Shown here: positions 1 to 9,918 of the stretch, piece by piece
How positions within the stretch are numbered: position 1 is the stretch's first letter
Layout: every line of letters starts with the position of its first letter
Origin: Platanthera guangdongensis
Taxonomy: Eukaryota > Streptophyta > Magnoliopsida > Asparagales > Orchidaceae
Reading direction: 5' to 3'
DNA length: 64,000 bases
NCBI GenBank assembly: GCA_039583875.1
Contig: CM077150.1
Coordinates: forward strand, 836,501-900,500
Program-made: the position numbers and the translations under genes
The notes under the pieces: generated by a model
Seen by the model: the letters and a program-made list of their open reading frames with translations, nothing else
Databases searched by the model: none
What the model was told of the DNA's origin: nothing

Positions 1-192
1 GCAGGGTTTACTCATCGCCCCGATGTCACGGCGACCTCGCCTCGTCGCGTAACACCGTCGGATGAGGAAGAGCCGCTGAGACGACCTGGGAAGGAGCGAG
101 CCAGAGAGAGGAGTGACTGATGCAGTCGCGATATCATCCAATGAGCAACCATGGGATCATGTTCCGAGATGTAGAACAGCAGATTCACTCTG

Positions 193-1000
193 ATGTTGGC
201 CTTGAAGTTCGGCCTGAAGCATGGTCTCTTCAGCTTAGAAATCAAGTGCAATCCCCCGAGGTATTTTGAAGAGATGATTGAGCGGGCAAATACGTTCATC
301 CTGGGAGAAGAGAAGAATCAAGACTTTTTTGCGAGGCTGGATGGAGAGGAGCCAGGGAGAAGGAGGAGAGGAGGATCTTCAAAGGTGAGGGCCGGAAGGC
401 TGCCGGGGAGGCAGGTTGAGAGGACAAGGGAAGAGCTGTGGAGAAAGGAAGAGCAGAGGAAGAGAGAAGAGCCCAGTAGGGCAGAAGAGCGGAGAAGGCA
501 GGAGAGGCATCAAAGGCAGGAGGAGAGGTCTGTGGAGGCTCCGGAGAGGAGGGGAGAAGCGCGACGATTCCAGTATCCTGTGAATTGGCCCTATTGGAGG
601 CTACATGTTAAGCATCAGTTCCAGCAGAAGGAAAGGAGGAACGACCACCAACAGGATGGAAGCCGAGGAGGGGCTAGAAGGGAGGGATGGTCATTGTCCA
701 GCAGGGTAATAAGCGTCGCAGGAGGGAGCAGTAGGCGAGGCGTCAGGAGGCAGAGGTTCCCCTTTATTGCGACCTGCATAAAGTATAGGGGCATGGGACC
801 ATGGCCTGCCCAGATTTTTGGGAGGCCCGGAGGAGGTTGGAGGCTGGAGCGGTGGAGAGGGAGCATCCAAGGCAGGAAGTGCCCGCAAGTTCGGTAGCAT
901 TCCAAGCTCCGGGGAAGAGGAGGAACAAGGATCGGGTCGACCTGGGAGGTCGCGGAGAAGTGATCCACGACCCAGGAGGTGGGCAGGTTGGAGTGATTAA
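193..1000 (+). pseudogene. gag: Tat-I gag, C-terminal part (degenerate)
   Basis: The frame from about 193 gives a Tat-type gag segment, with GLKHGLFSLEIKCNPP followed by a RAN...I.GEE motif, matching the end of the retrotransposon gag domain. A long Arg/Glu-rich basic tail follows, as is usual before protease. No real start codon is visible and the N-terminal half is not readable. The first 190 bases hold only broken coding sequence that I cannot assign. Confidence 0.6.
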
Positions 1001-1089
1001 CGTTGGGCCGGACTTAGAGCTTCCAGCAAGGGAAGTCTCCATCAGATCTATCGGAAGAGTGTCGCCTCTACCTCTTAGAGTGTCGTCTC

Positions 1090-1593
1090 GACCTCTCAAA
1101 TTTCACCGCCGTTGGATGAGATCACCTTCTCCGAAGAAAACATATTGGGGAATGAGAATCCCTTTCACTACGCCCTAGTCATCCAATCTGTCATTGAGGA
1201 CTTCACCGTCGACCAAATTCTTGCGGATAACAAGAGTTTCGTGAATGTCATTTTCAAGAGGACCTTCATCGGGTTGTAGGTGGAAGCATCTGGGATCCAA
1301 GTTGTGGATGTACCCCTCTTTGGCTTCTTAGGAGAGAAGAAAGTGGTGGAGGGAGGAGTGGACCTTCCGGTCACCCTTGGTGGTACTTCTATCCAATGTC
1401 GTTTTGTCATCATCGACGCCCAAGCTGCTATAGCACCATCTTTGGGCGACCCCTCATCAACTACTTCAAGGCAGTTCCATCGAATTATCATCAGTGCTTG
1501 AAGTACTACCTAGGAGATGTCCAAGTGCGAATCAGGGGTGACCCGAAGGCTGTCAGGGAGTGCTACCTGAATGTTGTCAGTACCATTAGCTAG
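1090..1593 (+). pseudogene. Tat-I aspartic protease region (catalytic motif lost)
   Basis: Around 1120-1270 the translation resembles the region before the retropepsin active site (a SEENILGNENPFHYALV-like stretch). The expected D-T-G-S-S is replaced by D-N-K-S-F near 1222-1236. A following hydrophobic segment at 1280-1500 fits the rest of the fold. An in-frame stop follows the motif and the frame changes near 1400-1500. Inactive; assignment rests on position between gag and RT plus the weak motif. Confidence 0.5.
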
Positions 1594-2860
1594 ATGGAGG
1601 ACGTGGAGAGGCTGAAAAAGGTGTTGGAGAAGGAGGAAGGCCTGAAAGCTGCAGAAGAACTGGAGGAGCTGGAAGTGATCTCCCTGAGAGGAGAGCTGGG
1701 GCTGCTAAAGATCAGAGGATCTCTGACATTGGAAGGGAAGTTGGAGATAGTTGCATGCCTACAGGAGAATGCAGGCATCTTCGCTTGGAGTGTGGTGGAG
1801 ATGTCAAGAATTGATGTCGATGTTGTCTGTCATCGCCTGAACCTGGATCCCAAAGTTGCCCCCGTCCATCAAAAGCAGAGGAGGAGCTCCGTTGTGCTGG
1901 CCGAGCCGATTCGAGAGGAGGTAGAGAAGTTGTTGAAGGCAGGTTTTGTTTCGGAGATCCAGTATCCTGGACAGGTCTCCAATGTTGTAATGGTGAAGAA
2001 GTTTGAAGGGGGCTGGCGCTTATGTATTGACTTTTCCATGTTAAATAAGGCTTGACTGAAGGATTATTACCCCTTGCCTCAAATTGACGCACTGGTTGAT
2101 TCAGCCGTCAGGTTTCCTGTGATGAGTTTACTTGATGTTTTTTCAGGGTATCACCAGATCCAGATGCATCCCCCTGACTGACGCGACATCTCCTTTTATC
2201 ACAAGTGATGGCTGCTACAGTTATAAGATGATGCCCTTTGGGCTAAAGAACGCGGACACGACCTAACAGAGGATGATGGATCAAGTCTTCAAGGAGCAGA
2301 AGGGGCAGAATCTGAAAGTATATGTGGATGACCTCCTCGTCAAGAGCAAAGGCATCGCGGAACACATAAAAGATCTAGTAGAGACCTTCACTACCCTGAG
2401 GAAGTATAGGATGCGTCTCAACCCGGCTAAATGTGTTTTTAGAGCTGGGAGGGGGGAGTTCTTAAGTCACATCCTTACTCCGATGGGGTGGAGCCTAATC
2501 CCAACAAGGTCAAGTCCATTATATAGATGGCGTCCCCGAAGAATCCCAAAGAAGTGGGAGTGGAAACGGTCAGCTCGGTGTTGGTCAGAGAAGAATGAAA
2601 GAAGCAGCTCCATATCTAATATATGAGTAGAGTGCTGTTGCAGTAGAAACGAGGTACCCCATCCTGGAGAAGTTGGTTCTTGCCTTAGGGATTTTGGCTC
2701 GTAGGCTTCACCCATATTAACAGGCTCACTCCATCAAAGTCATCTCTGATCATCTGTTGTGTAATATCTTGTATGGAGTGGTGCATTCAGGCAGGTTGGC
2801 AAAGTGGGCGGTGGAGCTCAACGAGTTCGACATTTCTTATTCACCAAGAGTGGCGATCAA
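1594..2860 (+). pseudogene. pol: Tat-I reverse transcriptase and first RNase H (broken)
   Basis: RT motifs appear in order: the finger region with a GGWRLCIDF segment (about 2010-2035), YYPLPQID (2064-2090), LLDVFSGYHQIQM (2128-2165) and the catalytic YVDD box (about 2322-2333, in KVYVDDLLVKSKG). Stops follow the LNKA segment near 2053 and again near 2180-2210, and at least two frameshifts occur before YVDD. The RNase H remnant (about 2640-2860) ends in a KWAVELNEFDISYSP segment typical of Tat and Athila elements. Nonfunctional, although the catalytic aspartates survive. Confidence 0.8.
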
Positions 2861-2929
2861 GGCCCAGATGGTGGCGGACTTCCCAGTCGACTTCTCGGCC
2901 AAAGTAGGAGGAGACAAAGGCCCTTCCAG

Positions 2930-3300
2930 CCTAGTATTGTGGAGGATGTTCGTGGATGGGGCTTCAAGCAAGAATTTTGTGGGAGCCAGAGTCGTGTCGG
3001 TGAGCCCGCAAGGAACTAGAATCGAGCAAACAGTTGAGATCCTCTTCCTCGTTACGAACAACCAGGTGGAGTGCGAAGCTATGGTGGTAGGTTTGTGTCT
3101 CGCCAAGGAGTTGGGGATACAGGATCTCAAGGCCATCACCGACTCAATGGTGGTCACGTCGTAGATCAGGGGGAAGTTCGAGATGTGCGACCCCATCTCG
3201 TAGAAGTATTTGGTCAAAGTCAAAGGCTTGATTGGGATTCCAATCCTTCTTCGTTGAGCATGTGCCCCAAGTGACTAACTCAGAGGCAGATTATCTCGCC
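2930..3300 (+). pseudogene. Tat-I second (archaeal-type) RNase H
   Basis: The segment beginning WRMFVDGASS, with the conserved first Asp, followed by a glycine-poor strand, a TNNQVECEAMVVGL helix containing the catalytic Glu, and ITDSM with the next Asp, is the extra RNase H domain of Tat/Ogre/Retand elements. It lies directly after the first RNase H. A stop at 3163-3165 truncates it, and recognisable sequence continues out of frame towards 3300. This domain is the strongest lineage marker for Tat-I. Confidence 0.75.
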
Positions 3301-3429
3301 AAGTACTGTCCCAGAGCTAGAAGGACAGTGACCGGGTTATTTCGACCATCCATCGAGGAAGGGGAGATGATGGCGATCGAGCACAGGACTTCCTGAAAGG
3401 ACCCATTCATTACGTTCTTAATAACAGGT

Positions 3430-4555
3430 CGGCTTCCTGCCTGTGAGGGGGATCAGAGAAAGTTCTGATACAAAACTGCTTACTACCTGTTGAATGAAGG
3501 AGAGCTTTATCACAAGACCATTTCAGGCCCTCTTGCCAGATGCTATCAGAAGCTGAAATCCCTCGAGTTCTAGAGGAGATCCATTCAGGAGAGTGTGTCA
3601 GTCTCTCGAGGACTCGTACTATAGAGCAGAGAATTCTAAGGCACGACTACTTCTGGCCGACCATTCGAAAGGATGCATAAGCCTTCTCGAACAAGTGTTC
3701 GAAGTGTCAACGTTTCGTGCCTCGTCAGTTGAAGCTTGCTCAGCAACTTCGCTCGATCACAGCTCTCTAGCCCTGTCATCTGGGGGATGGATTTGATAGG
3801 CCTCTTCCCCCAAGACAGCAGTCAGAGGAAGTTCGTTATTGTCATGATCGACTATTTATCCAAGTGGATTGAGGCAAAGACCCTTGCCAAGACCACTTCT
3901 CAGATCATGAAAAACTTAATCTGGGGAGAGATCGTTTGTAGGTTCGGGATCCCTCTCGCCATCGTCACTGATAACAACTCGCAGTTTGCCAGCTTGGAGC
4001 TGAGGACTTCTGCAAGAAGCTAGGGACGGATCTTTGATTCGCCTCTATGCATCATCCTCGGAGCAACAGACAGGTGGAAGCTACCAACAAGCCGATCATC
4101 AACCTCATGAAGAAGAAGGTCATCAATCTGTAGGGCAACTGAGCAGTGCAACTCCCCTCGGTCTTATGGGCTCTTATAACAACTCCTAACTCAACCACGG
4201 GGGAAACACCCTTCATGTTGTCCCAAGGGACTGAGACACTCATCCCGGTAGAATTCGAGGTTCGGAGTCCGAAGGTCATAGTAAAAGGGGAAGGCAGCGA
4301 AGAGTGGCGCTTTGAGAATGAAGATGCTCAGAAGCTCTTGCTGGACTACATCGAGAAACTTCGTGACTTAGCCTCCATCCACTATGAGGAAATCAAGAGC
4401 CGAATGGCAAAGCACTTCGACAAAATGTTCGTCTCAAACATTTCCTCGCAGGTGACTTGGTCATGAAGAAGGTGGATGCGGCAGGAAGAGAAGCTGTCAT
4501 TGGCAAGTTGCATTCCAATTGGGAAGGACCTTTCATCGTCCAAGAAGCTCTAAAC
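3430..4555 (+). pseudogene. Tat-I integrase, N-terminal and core parts
   Basis: Degenerate zinc-finger region (about 3560-3720), then the core: MDLIGLFP with the first catalytic Asp (about 3787), VIMIDYLSKWIEA, and TDN with the second Asp (about 3967; usual TDNGTQF is TDNNSQF here). Then a PNSTTGETPFML segment (4190-4220) and a C-terminal region ending in KLHSNWEGPFIVQEAL at 4555. Frames change several times. The reading is cut by the solo LTR at 4556 and its last residues resume after 6660. Confidence 0.75.
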
Positions 4556-6655
4556 TGTAACACCCTAAAATCAATTTGGGTCAATTTTGGGTTCAGGCAT
4601 GGGTGATACGGCCTGGGACACGGGCGTGTCCCCGGGCGTGTCGTACTGGGGTTGCGTCAGGACGTGCGGTCGATGAATTTTGCTCGACGATTGTCGAGTG
4701 TCGAGTGTCGAGTGAGGACACGGCCTGTGACACGGGCGTGTCACAGGGCGTGTCAATGTGGTCGACAAACTCAGCCCGACGTTTTGAGCCAGGGCGTGTT
4801 TGCGGGACACGGGTGTGTCCAGGTGCACACGGCCCGGAACACGGGCGTGTCCCAGGGCCGTGTGAGTCTCGGGTAATTTTGAGGTTGTGCAGCATGATGC
4901 ACACGGCCTCAAACACGGGCGTGTCTGAGGGCGTGTCCGGGGACACGGCCCGTGACACGGGCGTGTCCCATGGCCGTGTGCTGGTTGGCTGTAGTCGGTT
5001 GCCTGCCGCTTTGGGTGACACAGCCTGTGACACGGGCGTGTCACGGGCGTGTCAGGCTGTGTTTATGCTTTTCTGGACAAATCTGAGCCGTTTGATTCCC
5101 TCTTTCTGGATCCAATGGATAGGCTTTGTCCAGGTGTTGTTAAAGCCGTGGAAAAGGGGGATTTAACCCTTCCTCTTCATTATCTTCTTCTTCTTCTCAT
5201 TTCAAGAGAGAGCGAGAAGAAGGGAGTGCAAGGGAAGGAAGGAAGAAAATAAACCAGCTGCTGGAGGAGCTGCGGAGTGCGGAACGAAGATCCGAGAGCG
5301 GATTCGTGAAGTCTAAGCCGAGGCGGTGACTTCCATCCGGCTACTTCATGGCGCCGAAGCGATCTTCAAGTGTAACGATCTCCTTCTTGGACATCGAAGT
5401 CCTTTTTTGATGCATCTGCGTGGAATCCTCCACCAAAAGGTGGATTCGCGAAGTGATTCCGTTGTTGAGTCTGCATCTAGAGCCGAAATTGTGGAGTATG
5501 GCATAGGCATGCTGTGTGAAGCCCATCTGGACCGTTAGTCTGGATTGGTGATGATCATGGGTAAACCGGAGAAGACTCCGTGGGTTTTGTAACGATGAGC
5601 TATATGCTTTGTGTATTGGATGATTGAATGTGGTGTGTGGATGGTATGCTCATACATGGGCTAGCCATGGATATGATCTTGGATGCTTTGCGAAGCTCCT
5701 TGTGGTTTGCTCTGCGAGAGCGGAAAGCTGTGGCTACCCAGGAAGGGAAGGCCGACCCGCATCACGGTGCGCCAGTGACGATGTGAGCACGGACAAGGCT
5801 AACCTGTACCTGGGCATGACGGAGAGATCGATTGGTGGCAGTGTTCGGGAGCGTGCGATAGCCTGACTTGCTACACCAAAATAAAAGCGGGTTGATCTGT
5901 TGGATGAATGCTCATGTTTGTCATGCGGTACGTACCTCTGCTTGGTTTGGGCGGAATGCAACCAGCATGCGTGTTGGGGTGACTAGGACCGGCCAGCCAA
6001 CAAGTTAATTACCGTGCAATTGGTGGTGTTACCACGGGTTTCCGGTACACCGTAAGGTGCCCTGAGTGCACGAAGAGTCTGGCTGCGGTCGGCGTTTGTG
6101 GTTTGTTGTGTGTGCTTGTGATTGTTAGCGATTATACTGGCAAATGCATACATGAAAGGAACCGCTGCCCCGGGCATGGGGTAGGGTCGTTATAATTGGT
6201 CAGCTATAGCTGACCGTTACTTTGTTTGCCGCTCTTTGGTGGATGTCTACTTGCAGGTGTTGTGGCTTGAAATGAAATGAGTGGATTGAAAGCTTGCTGC
6301 TAAGGCCCTTGAAGGCCAAGTGAATCGTGGTTGGATTTCCTGTGTGGCCGGCCTGCGTGTCGATGTACGAACTTGTATATGTGTACAAAGAGCAACCTGT
6401 AAGGCCTTAAGACCATGTGTGTGTGGGTTGTATACATTCCTGGTTTTGGATATATAAATGTGGCATTTATGTATTAGTAGACATTCCTGGACGTGAGTTC
6501 TTGCAACTTAATTAATGTTGCTCTAGAATGGATTGGGTTAAGGACACGAATATTATTTGATCACCACAAGTAATTCCACCACTTATCCGTGACCTATGGC
6601 GTAGGGCCCCGGCCGGACCCACCGTTATATGCCACGTGACGGGTGGGGCGTTATA
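4556..6655 (+). mobile_element. Z1: chromovirus-type solo LTR, 2.1 kb
   Basis: Starts TGTAACACCC and ends GGGGCGTTATA (final CA mutated to TA). It is flanked by the perfect 5-bp duplication TAAAC at 4551-4555 and 6656-6660, which proves a solo LTR inserted into the Tat-I integrase. It matches the 3' LTR at 47736-49842 along its whole length. That copy follows a chromovirus-style PPT and its partner is followed by an initiator-Met primer site, so both read on the plus strand. It contains a GACACGGGCGTGTC cluster near its start. Open frames inside it are repeat artefacts. Confidence 0.93.
4606..5062. repeat. Palindrome cluster GACACGGGCGTGTC in LTR Z1
   Basis: About six irregular units, each with ACACGGCC, a spacer, the inverted repeat GACACGGGCGTGTC (or close variant) and a trailing GGGCGTGTC. 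The same cluster recurs in the LTR at 47736 and, reversed, in the mini-LTR at 28169 and the LTR at 58185. It lies near the 5' end of the LTR, so in U3, where binding sites for transcription factors are expected. Function is inferred, not shown. Confidence 0.85.
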
Positions 6656-6747
6656 TAAACATTGGGGGATATCGTCGACAAAACCTATAAGAAGAACTAT
6701 TGGGAAGTACTTGGAGCGGGGATGACCTGAAAAGGTTCTACCATTAG
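6656..6747 (+). pseudogene. Tat-I integrase C-terminal end
   Basis: After the TSD copy TAAAC, the Tat-I reading resumes and ends in GDDLKRFYH followed by TAG at 6745-6747. The minus-strand integrase end at 57932-58184 finishes with the same GDDLKRFY motif, which confirms the continuity of Tat-I across the solo LTR. Confidence 0.8.
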
Positions 6748-7692
6748 TGGTAATATGTATTGCTTACTTGTAATCATATTTATATATATACATTTCCTCA
6801 CCCCGGGAGGCACGGGTGAATGCGAGTTGTCTTCTTTGTATTGATCATCTCAAGTTAGCTAAAAGTAGTAAAGTGTAGCTCCACGATCGATTTAGGAAAT
6901 GTGTCTTCAATCTGTTTCTCCTAAATAGCTCAGGGCGGACAATGGGGTGATGCATCGGGATTTAAGCGTCCTTATAGGACCAAGCTCTTGCATTGACGGT
7001 CGAGACCAGCTCCCCCCTTGCATGTCGGCCTATCTACCCCCGATTGTATCTCTCCTCTGACTGAAGGAACTATCAAGAATAGGTCTGGATGCTAACCTCC
7101 TAAACTTGATAAAGGATTGACCTCACAAAGTGATACCTTGTGTAAAGGCGTCATCAGTCTTTGAGAAGAGTAAAATGCCCACTCTTACCAATTATTTGTC
7201 ATGTAAGGAAGGACGCGTCACTGTTGTCGCCAAGGCGAGATAACCTCTTGAGATCTGAAAAATACAAGTTCGTGAAAGGATGGAGGACTCGAGTGTGTGT
7301 CCTATAGGACCCCCCCCCCCCCCCCCGAGGGTCATTTCCCTTCACTTGTACGTTGGTCTTCATAGCAAGGTGTCAGAGCTGTAAGCGATCACTACGGCCA
7401 GATTGGGAAACAAGCCTTCAACCCGTTTCTCCTAAAAATCCCAGGGCGGACGATGGGATGATGCGTCAGGATTTAAGCGTCCTTGTAAGACCGATCCCCT
7501 GCATTGACGGCCGAGATCAGCTCCCCCCTTGCATGTTGGCCTAGCTACCCCCGATTGCATCTCTCCTCCGACTGGAGGAACTATTAGGAACAAATCTGGA
7601 CGTCAACCTCTCAATTTGACGGAGGGAAGATCATCGTATCTTTAAAATTTCATTTGTCCTCAAAGATATTAGTGCATTTAATTCTTTGGATA
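6748..7692 (+). repeat. Tat-I 3'UTR with a duplicated ~200-bp module
   Basis: A module beginning with a TTTCTCCTAAA motif and containing CAGCTCCCCCCTTGCATG occurs at about 6905-7075 and again at about 7415-7610, roughly 510 bp apart. Two reverse-complement copies lie at 53060-53760 inside Tat-IV, so this is a family feature downstream of pol. A run of 16 C lies at 7311-7326. No coding sequence seen. Tat 3'UTRs are known for carrying variable tandem repeats. Confidence 0.75.
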
Positions 7693-7841
7693 TCTCCTGT
7701 TGGGTACATTGGTCAAATGTACCTGATTTGAAGAAGCCTCACCTAACTCAATGATATGCATCATAGTGTATTTGATGTTTGTTTGAGTTACTTGTGCAGG
7801 TTAGGAATACACTGGACTGAAGCTAAAAATTCTAAGTCCAT

Positions 7842-8752
7842 GTGTCGACACCCAGAGGGAAAGTGTCGACACTTGAGAAAGCTTGTGTCGACACCCAGAC
7901 AAGCAGTGTCGACACTTGGAGTCATTGTGTCAACACCTGGGAAGAAGAGTCGACACCAGTCAGAAAGTGTCGACACTTGGAGCTGTGTCGACACCCAGTG
8001 TAGAAGAATGCAGAAAAGCTGTGTCGACACTTAGCAGAAGTGTCGACACCTAGAAGAGCTGAGTCAACACCAGAAAGTGTCGACACTTGAAGTAAGTGTC
8101 GACACTCAGCAAAAGTCTGCAGAATCTAAGTACAAGTGTCGACACTCAACACAATGTGTCGACACTATGCAGAAGAGTCAGCACTTAAAGTAAGTGTCGA
8201 CACCCAGCACAATGTGTCGACACTTAGCTAAAGACTCAGTATTTGAAGTAAGTGTCGACACTCAGCACAATGTGTCGACACACAACCAGAGGAGTCAACA
8301 CTTGAAGAAAGTGTCGACACTCAGCACAATGTGTCGACACTTAGTTGAAGACTCTACACTTGAAGAAAGTGTCGACACAAGGAGCTGTGTCGACACTTAG
8401 CAAAGATCAGAAAAGTTACAAAATATTCTAAGTACAAGTGTCGACACTAAAGGAATGTGTCGACACTCAGCTGAAGAAACAAAAGTGAAGACTTGTGTCG
8501 ACACCAAGAAGTAGTGTCGACACTTGACAGTTTCAACACATAAAGATGTGTCGACACAAAGGAGTTGTGTCGACACTTAGAAGAATACAGTTGCAGAATG
8601 AAGTACAAGTACTTGTGTCGACACTCAATTTCAGTGTCGACACATGCAGAAGAAACTGTGTCGAGACATACAAGGAATTGTGTCGACACCTTGTAGACTT
8701 GTGTCGACACTTACACAATATGTGTCGACACTTGGCCTATAAGTGTCGACAC
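7842..8752. repeat. Array of 32 exact GTGTCGACAC palindromes in U3
   Basis: I count 32 perfect copies, with first positions 7842, 7863, 7885, 7906, 7967, 7985 and so on to 8743, plus about nine degenerate ones such as GTGTCAACAC (7926) and GTGTCGAGAC (8658). Spacing is mostly 18-22 bp, with gaps near 36-40 where a copy is lost. Between 8194 and 8369 a higher-order unit of 58-59 bp, three monomers long, repeats three times. Spacers vary more than the palindrome. Each copy has a central CpG, and several degenerate copies look like C-to-T or G-to-A decay there. Confidence 0.95.
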
Positions 8753-8909
8753 TTAAGAACAGAAAGTCTCGACACTATCTGACAGTTAGAGGAATTTCAA
8801 GAAGTGACTGGTTGACAAGAAAGCTGCCGATCCAGCCGGTCTACATCAACTGTTAGTGATATCAGAAGTCTGTTATGAACCGGACCAGCCGGTTACCATG
8901 AAGGAAGCC

Positions 8910-8917
8910 TATAAATA
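8910..8917 (+). promoter_or_regulatory. Sirevirus LTR TATA box
   Basis: TATAAATA within CCTATAAATAGGC, about 160 bp downstream of the last palindrome. Just upstream lies a small inverted repeat, AACCGG/CCGGTT with a 5-nt loop (8878-8894). The same box is at 19947-19954 in the 3' LTR. Confidence 0.8.
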
Positions 8918-9815
8918 GGCACCCATAGTTTACAGACTAAGATTGATCGAGTGATTAAGGATTGTTGAGATAATATAGAAGTGGTTGAAAAAGTTTTTAC
9001 AGAGAGAGTTCAGATCTTTGTAAAAGTGGTATATTGAGTATCAACACAAGAAGATCTTGCTGTGCATCAGCAGATCTAAGAAGTTAGAGAGAGAGAGCTC
9101 CAACCAAGTATTCAGTCTTTGGAACTAAGGCTGAGAAGAAGAATTTAGAGTCATCTGGATTTCAAGAAGCAGAGGTCAAGGAACAACTGCAGAAGATTCA
9201 GACTAATTCAGTTCTAATCAAGAAGCTTTGAAGGAAGCTAAGTCAGTTTGGATCTAACTGAGTTCTTCCAAGAACTCTTCAAGAATCTCTCAACTCCTCT
9301 CCTATTTTCTGAGTTGTAGAGTTAACTATTGTACTTTCTATTTTAACCTGTAGGATCCATTGGATCTGAGAGAATTGTAAGCCTATTTTATAAAGGCTGA
9401 TGGTAGGGCTTGGTTGCCTGAGTGTAGGAGTTGGAGAACTCTGAGTGTAGGCCTTAATTGGCTGAGTGTAGGCCTGGGTGGCTGAGTGTAGGCCTTTTGG
9501 CTGAGTGTAAGGCTTTGGGCCTGAGGTAGGAACCTAGTTTGGTTCTGAGTTAGTGGAGAAGTTTGGCCGAATCTAGTACACTGCTAGATAGGCGAAGGGG
9601 GAAAGTGGATGTACCCAAAGATTGGGGAACCACTATAAATTAGTGTGTCTGCTGTGGTGTTCTGTGCTGTGGATTAATTGTTTGATTTCTGTAATTGCTG
9701 TTAGCTGTAGTAATCTGTGAAATAATTGTTGTGCTGCCAACAAAGTTTTAAAAAAGGTTTAGGTCACCTATTTACCCCCCCCCCCTCTAGGTGTTTAGGT
9801 ACCATATCTTTCAAG

Positions 9816-9826
9816 TGGTATCAGAG
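9816..9826 (+). promoter_or_regulatory. Primer-binding site (initiator Met tRNA)
   Basis: TGGTATCAGAG, two bases after the LTR end, complementary to the 3' end of plant initiator Met tRNA as is usual for copia elements. Confidence 0.93.
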
Positions 9827-9918
9827 GGAGGTTCCTCAAAAAGGACTAACTGTCTGAGGAGATCCAGGTTGGCAGATTCAGTATAAGTCAGGAAACAGTT
9901 TCAAGAAAATCAAGAAAC

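Larger units (their letters stand above)
7698..9813 (+). repeat. Sirevirus 5' LTR
   Basis: U3 holds the GTGTCGACAC array (7842-8752), then the TATA box at 8910. R/U5 contains five copies of a GGCTGAGTGTAGGCC-like motif at about 9415-9535 and a C-run before the end. It is followed directly by the primer-binding site. Apparent ORFs inside reflect the palindromic repeat and are not genes. Confidence 0.96.

Noticed and set aside
4576..5166. Frames of 150-196 codons in the Z LTRs (also 47745-48495)
   Set aside because: Repetitive T-R-P-C-H / D-T-G-V-S translations of the palindrome cluster, open on both strands.
7842..8752. CRISPR-like array of short palindromic repeats
   Set aside because: Repeat is 10 bp with spacers near 10 bp, in a plant retroelement U3 region; no cas genes.
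7756..8782. Several 60-90-codon frames on both strands (repeated again at 18793-19819) rich in V-D-T, C-R-H and V-S-T
   Set aside because: They are readings of the GTGTCGACAC repeat, which is open in several frames; identical in both LTRs and without protein features.
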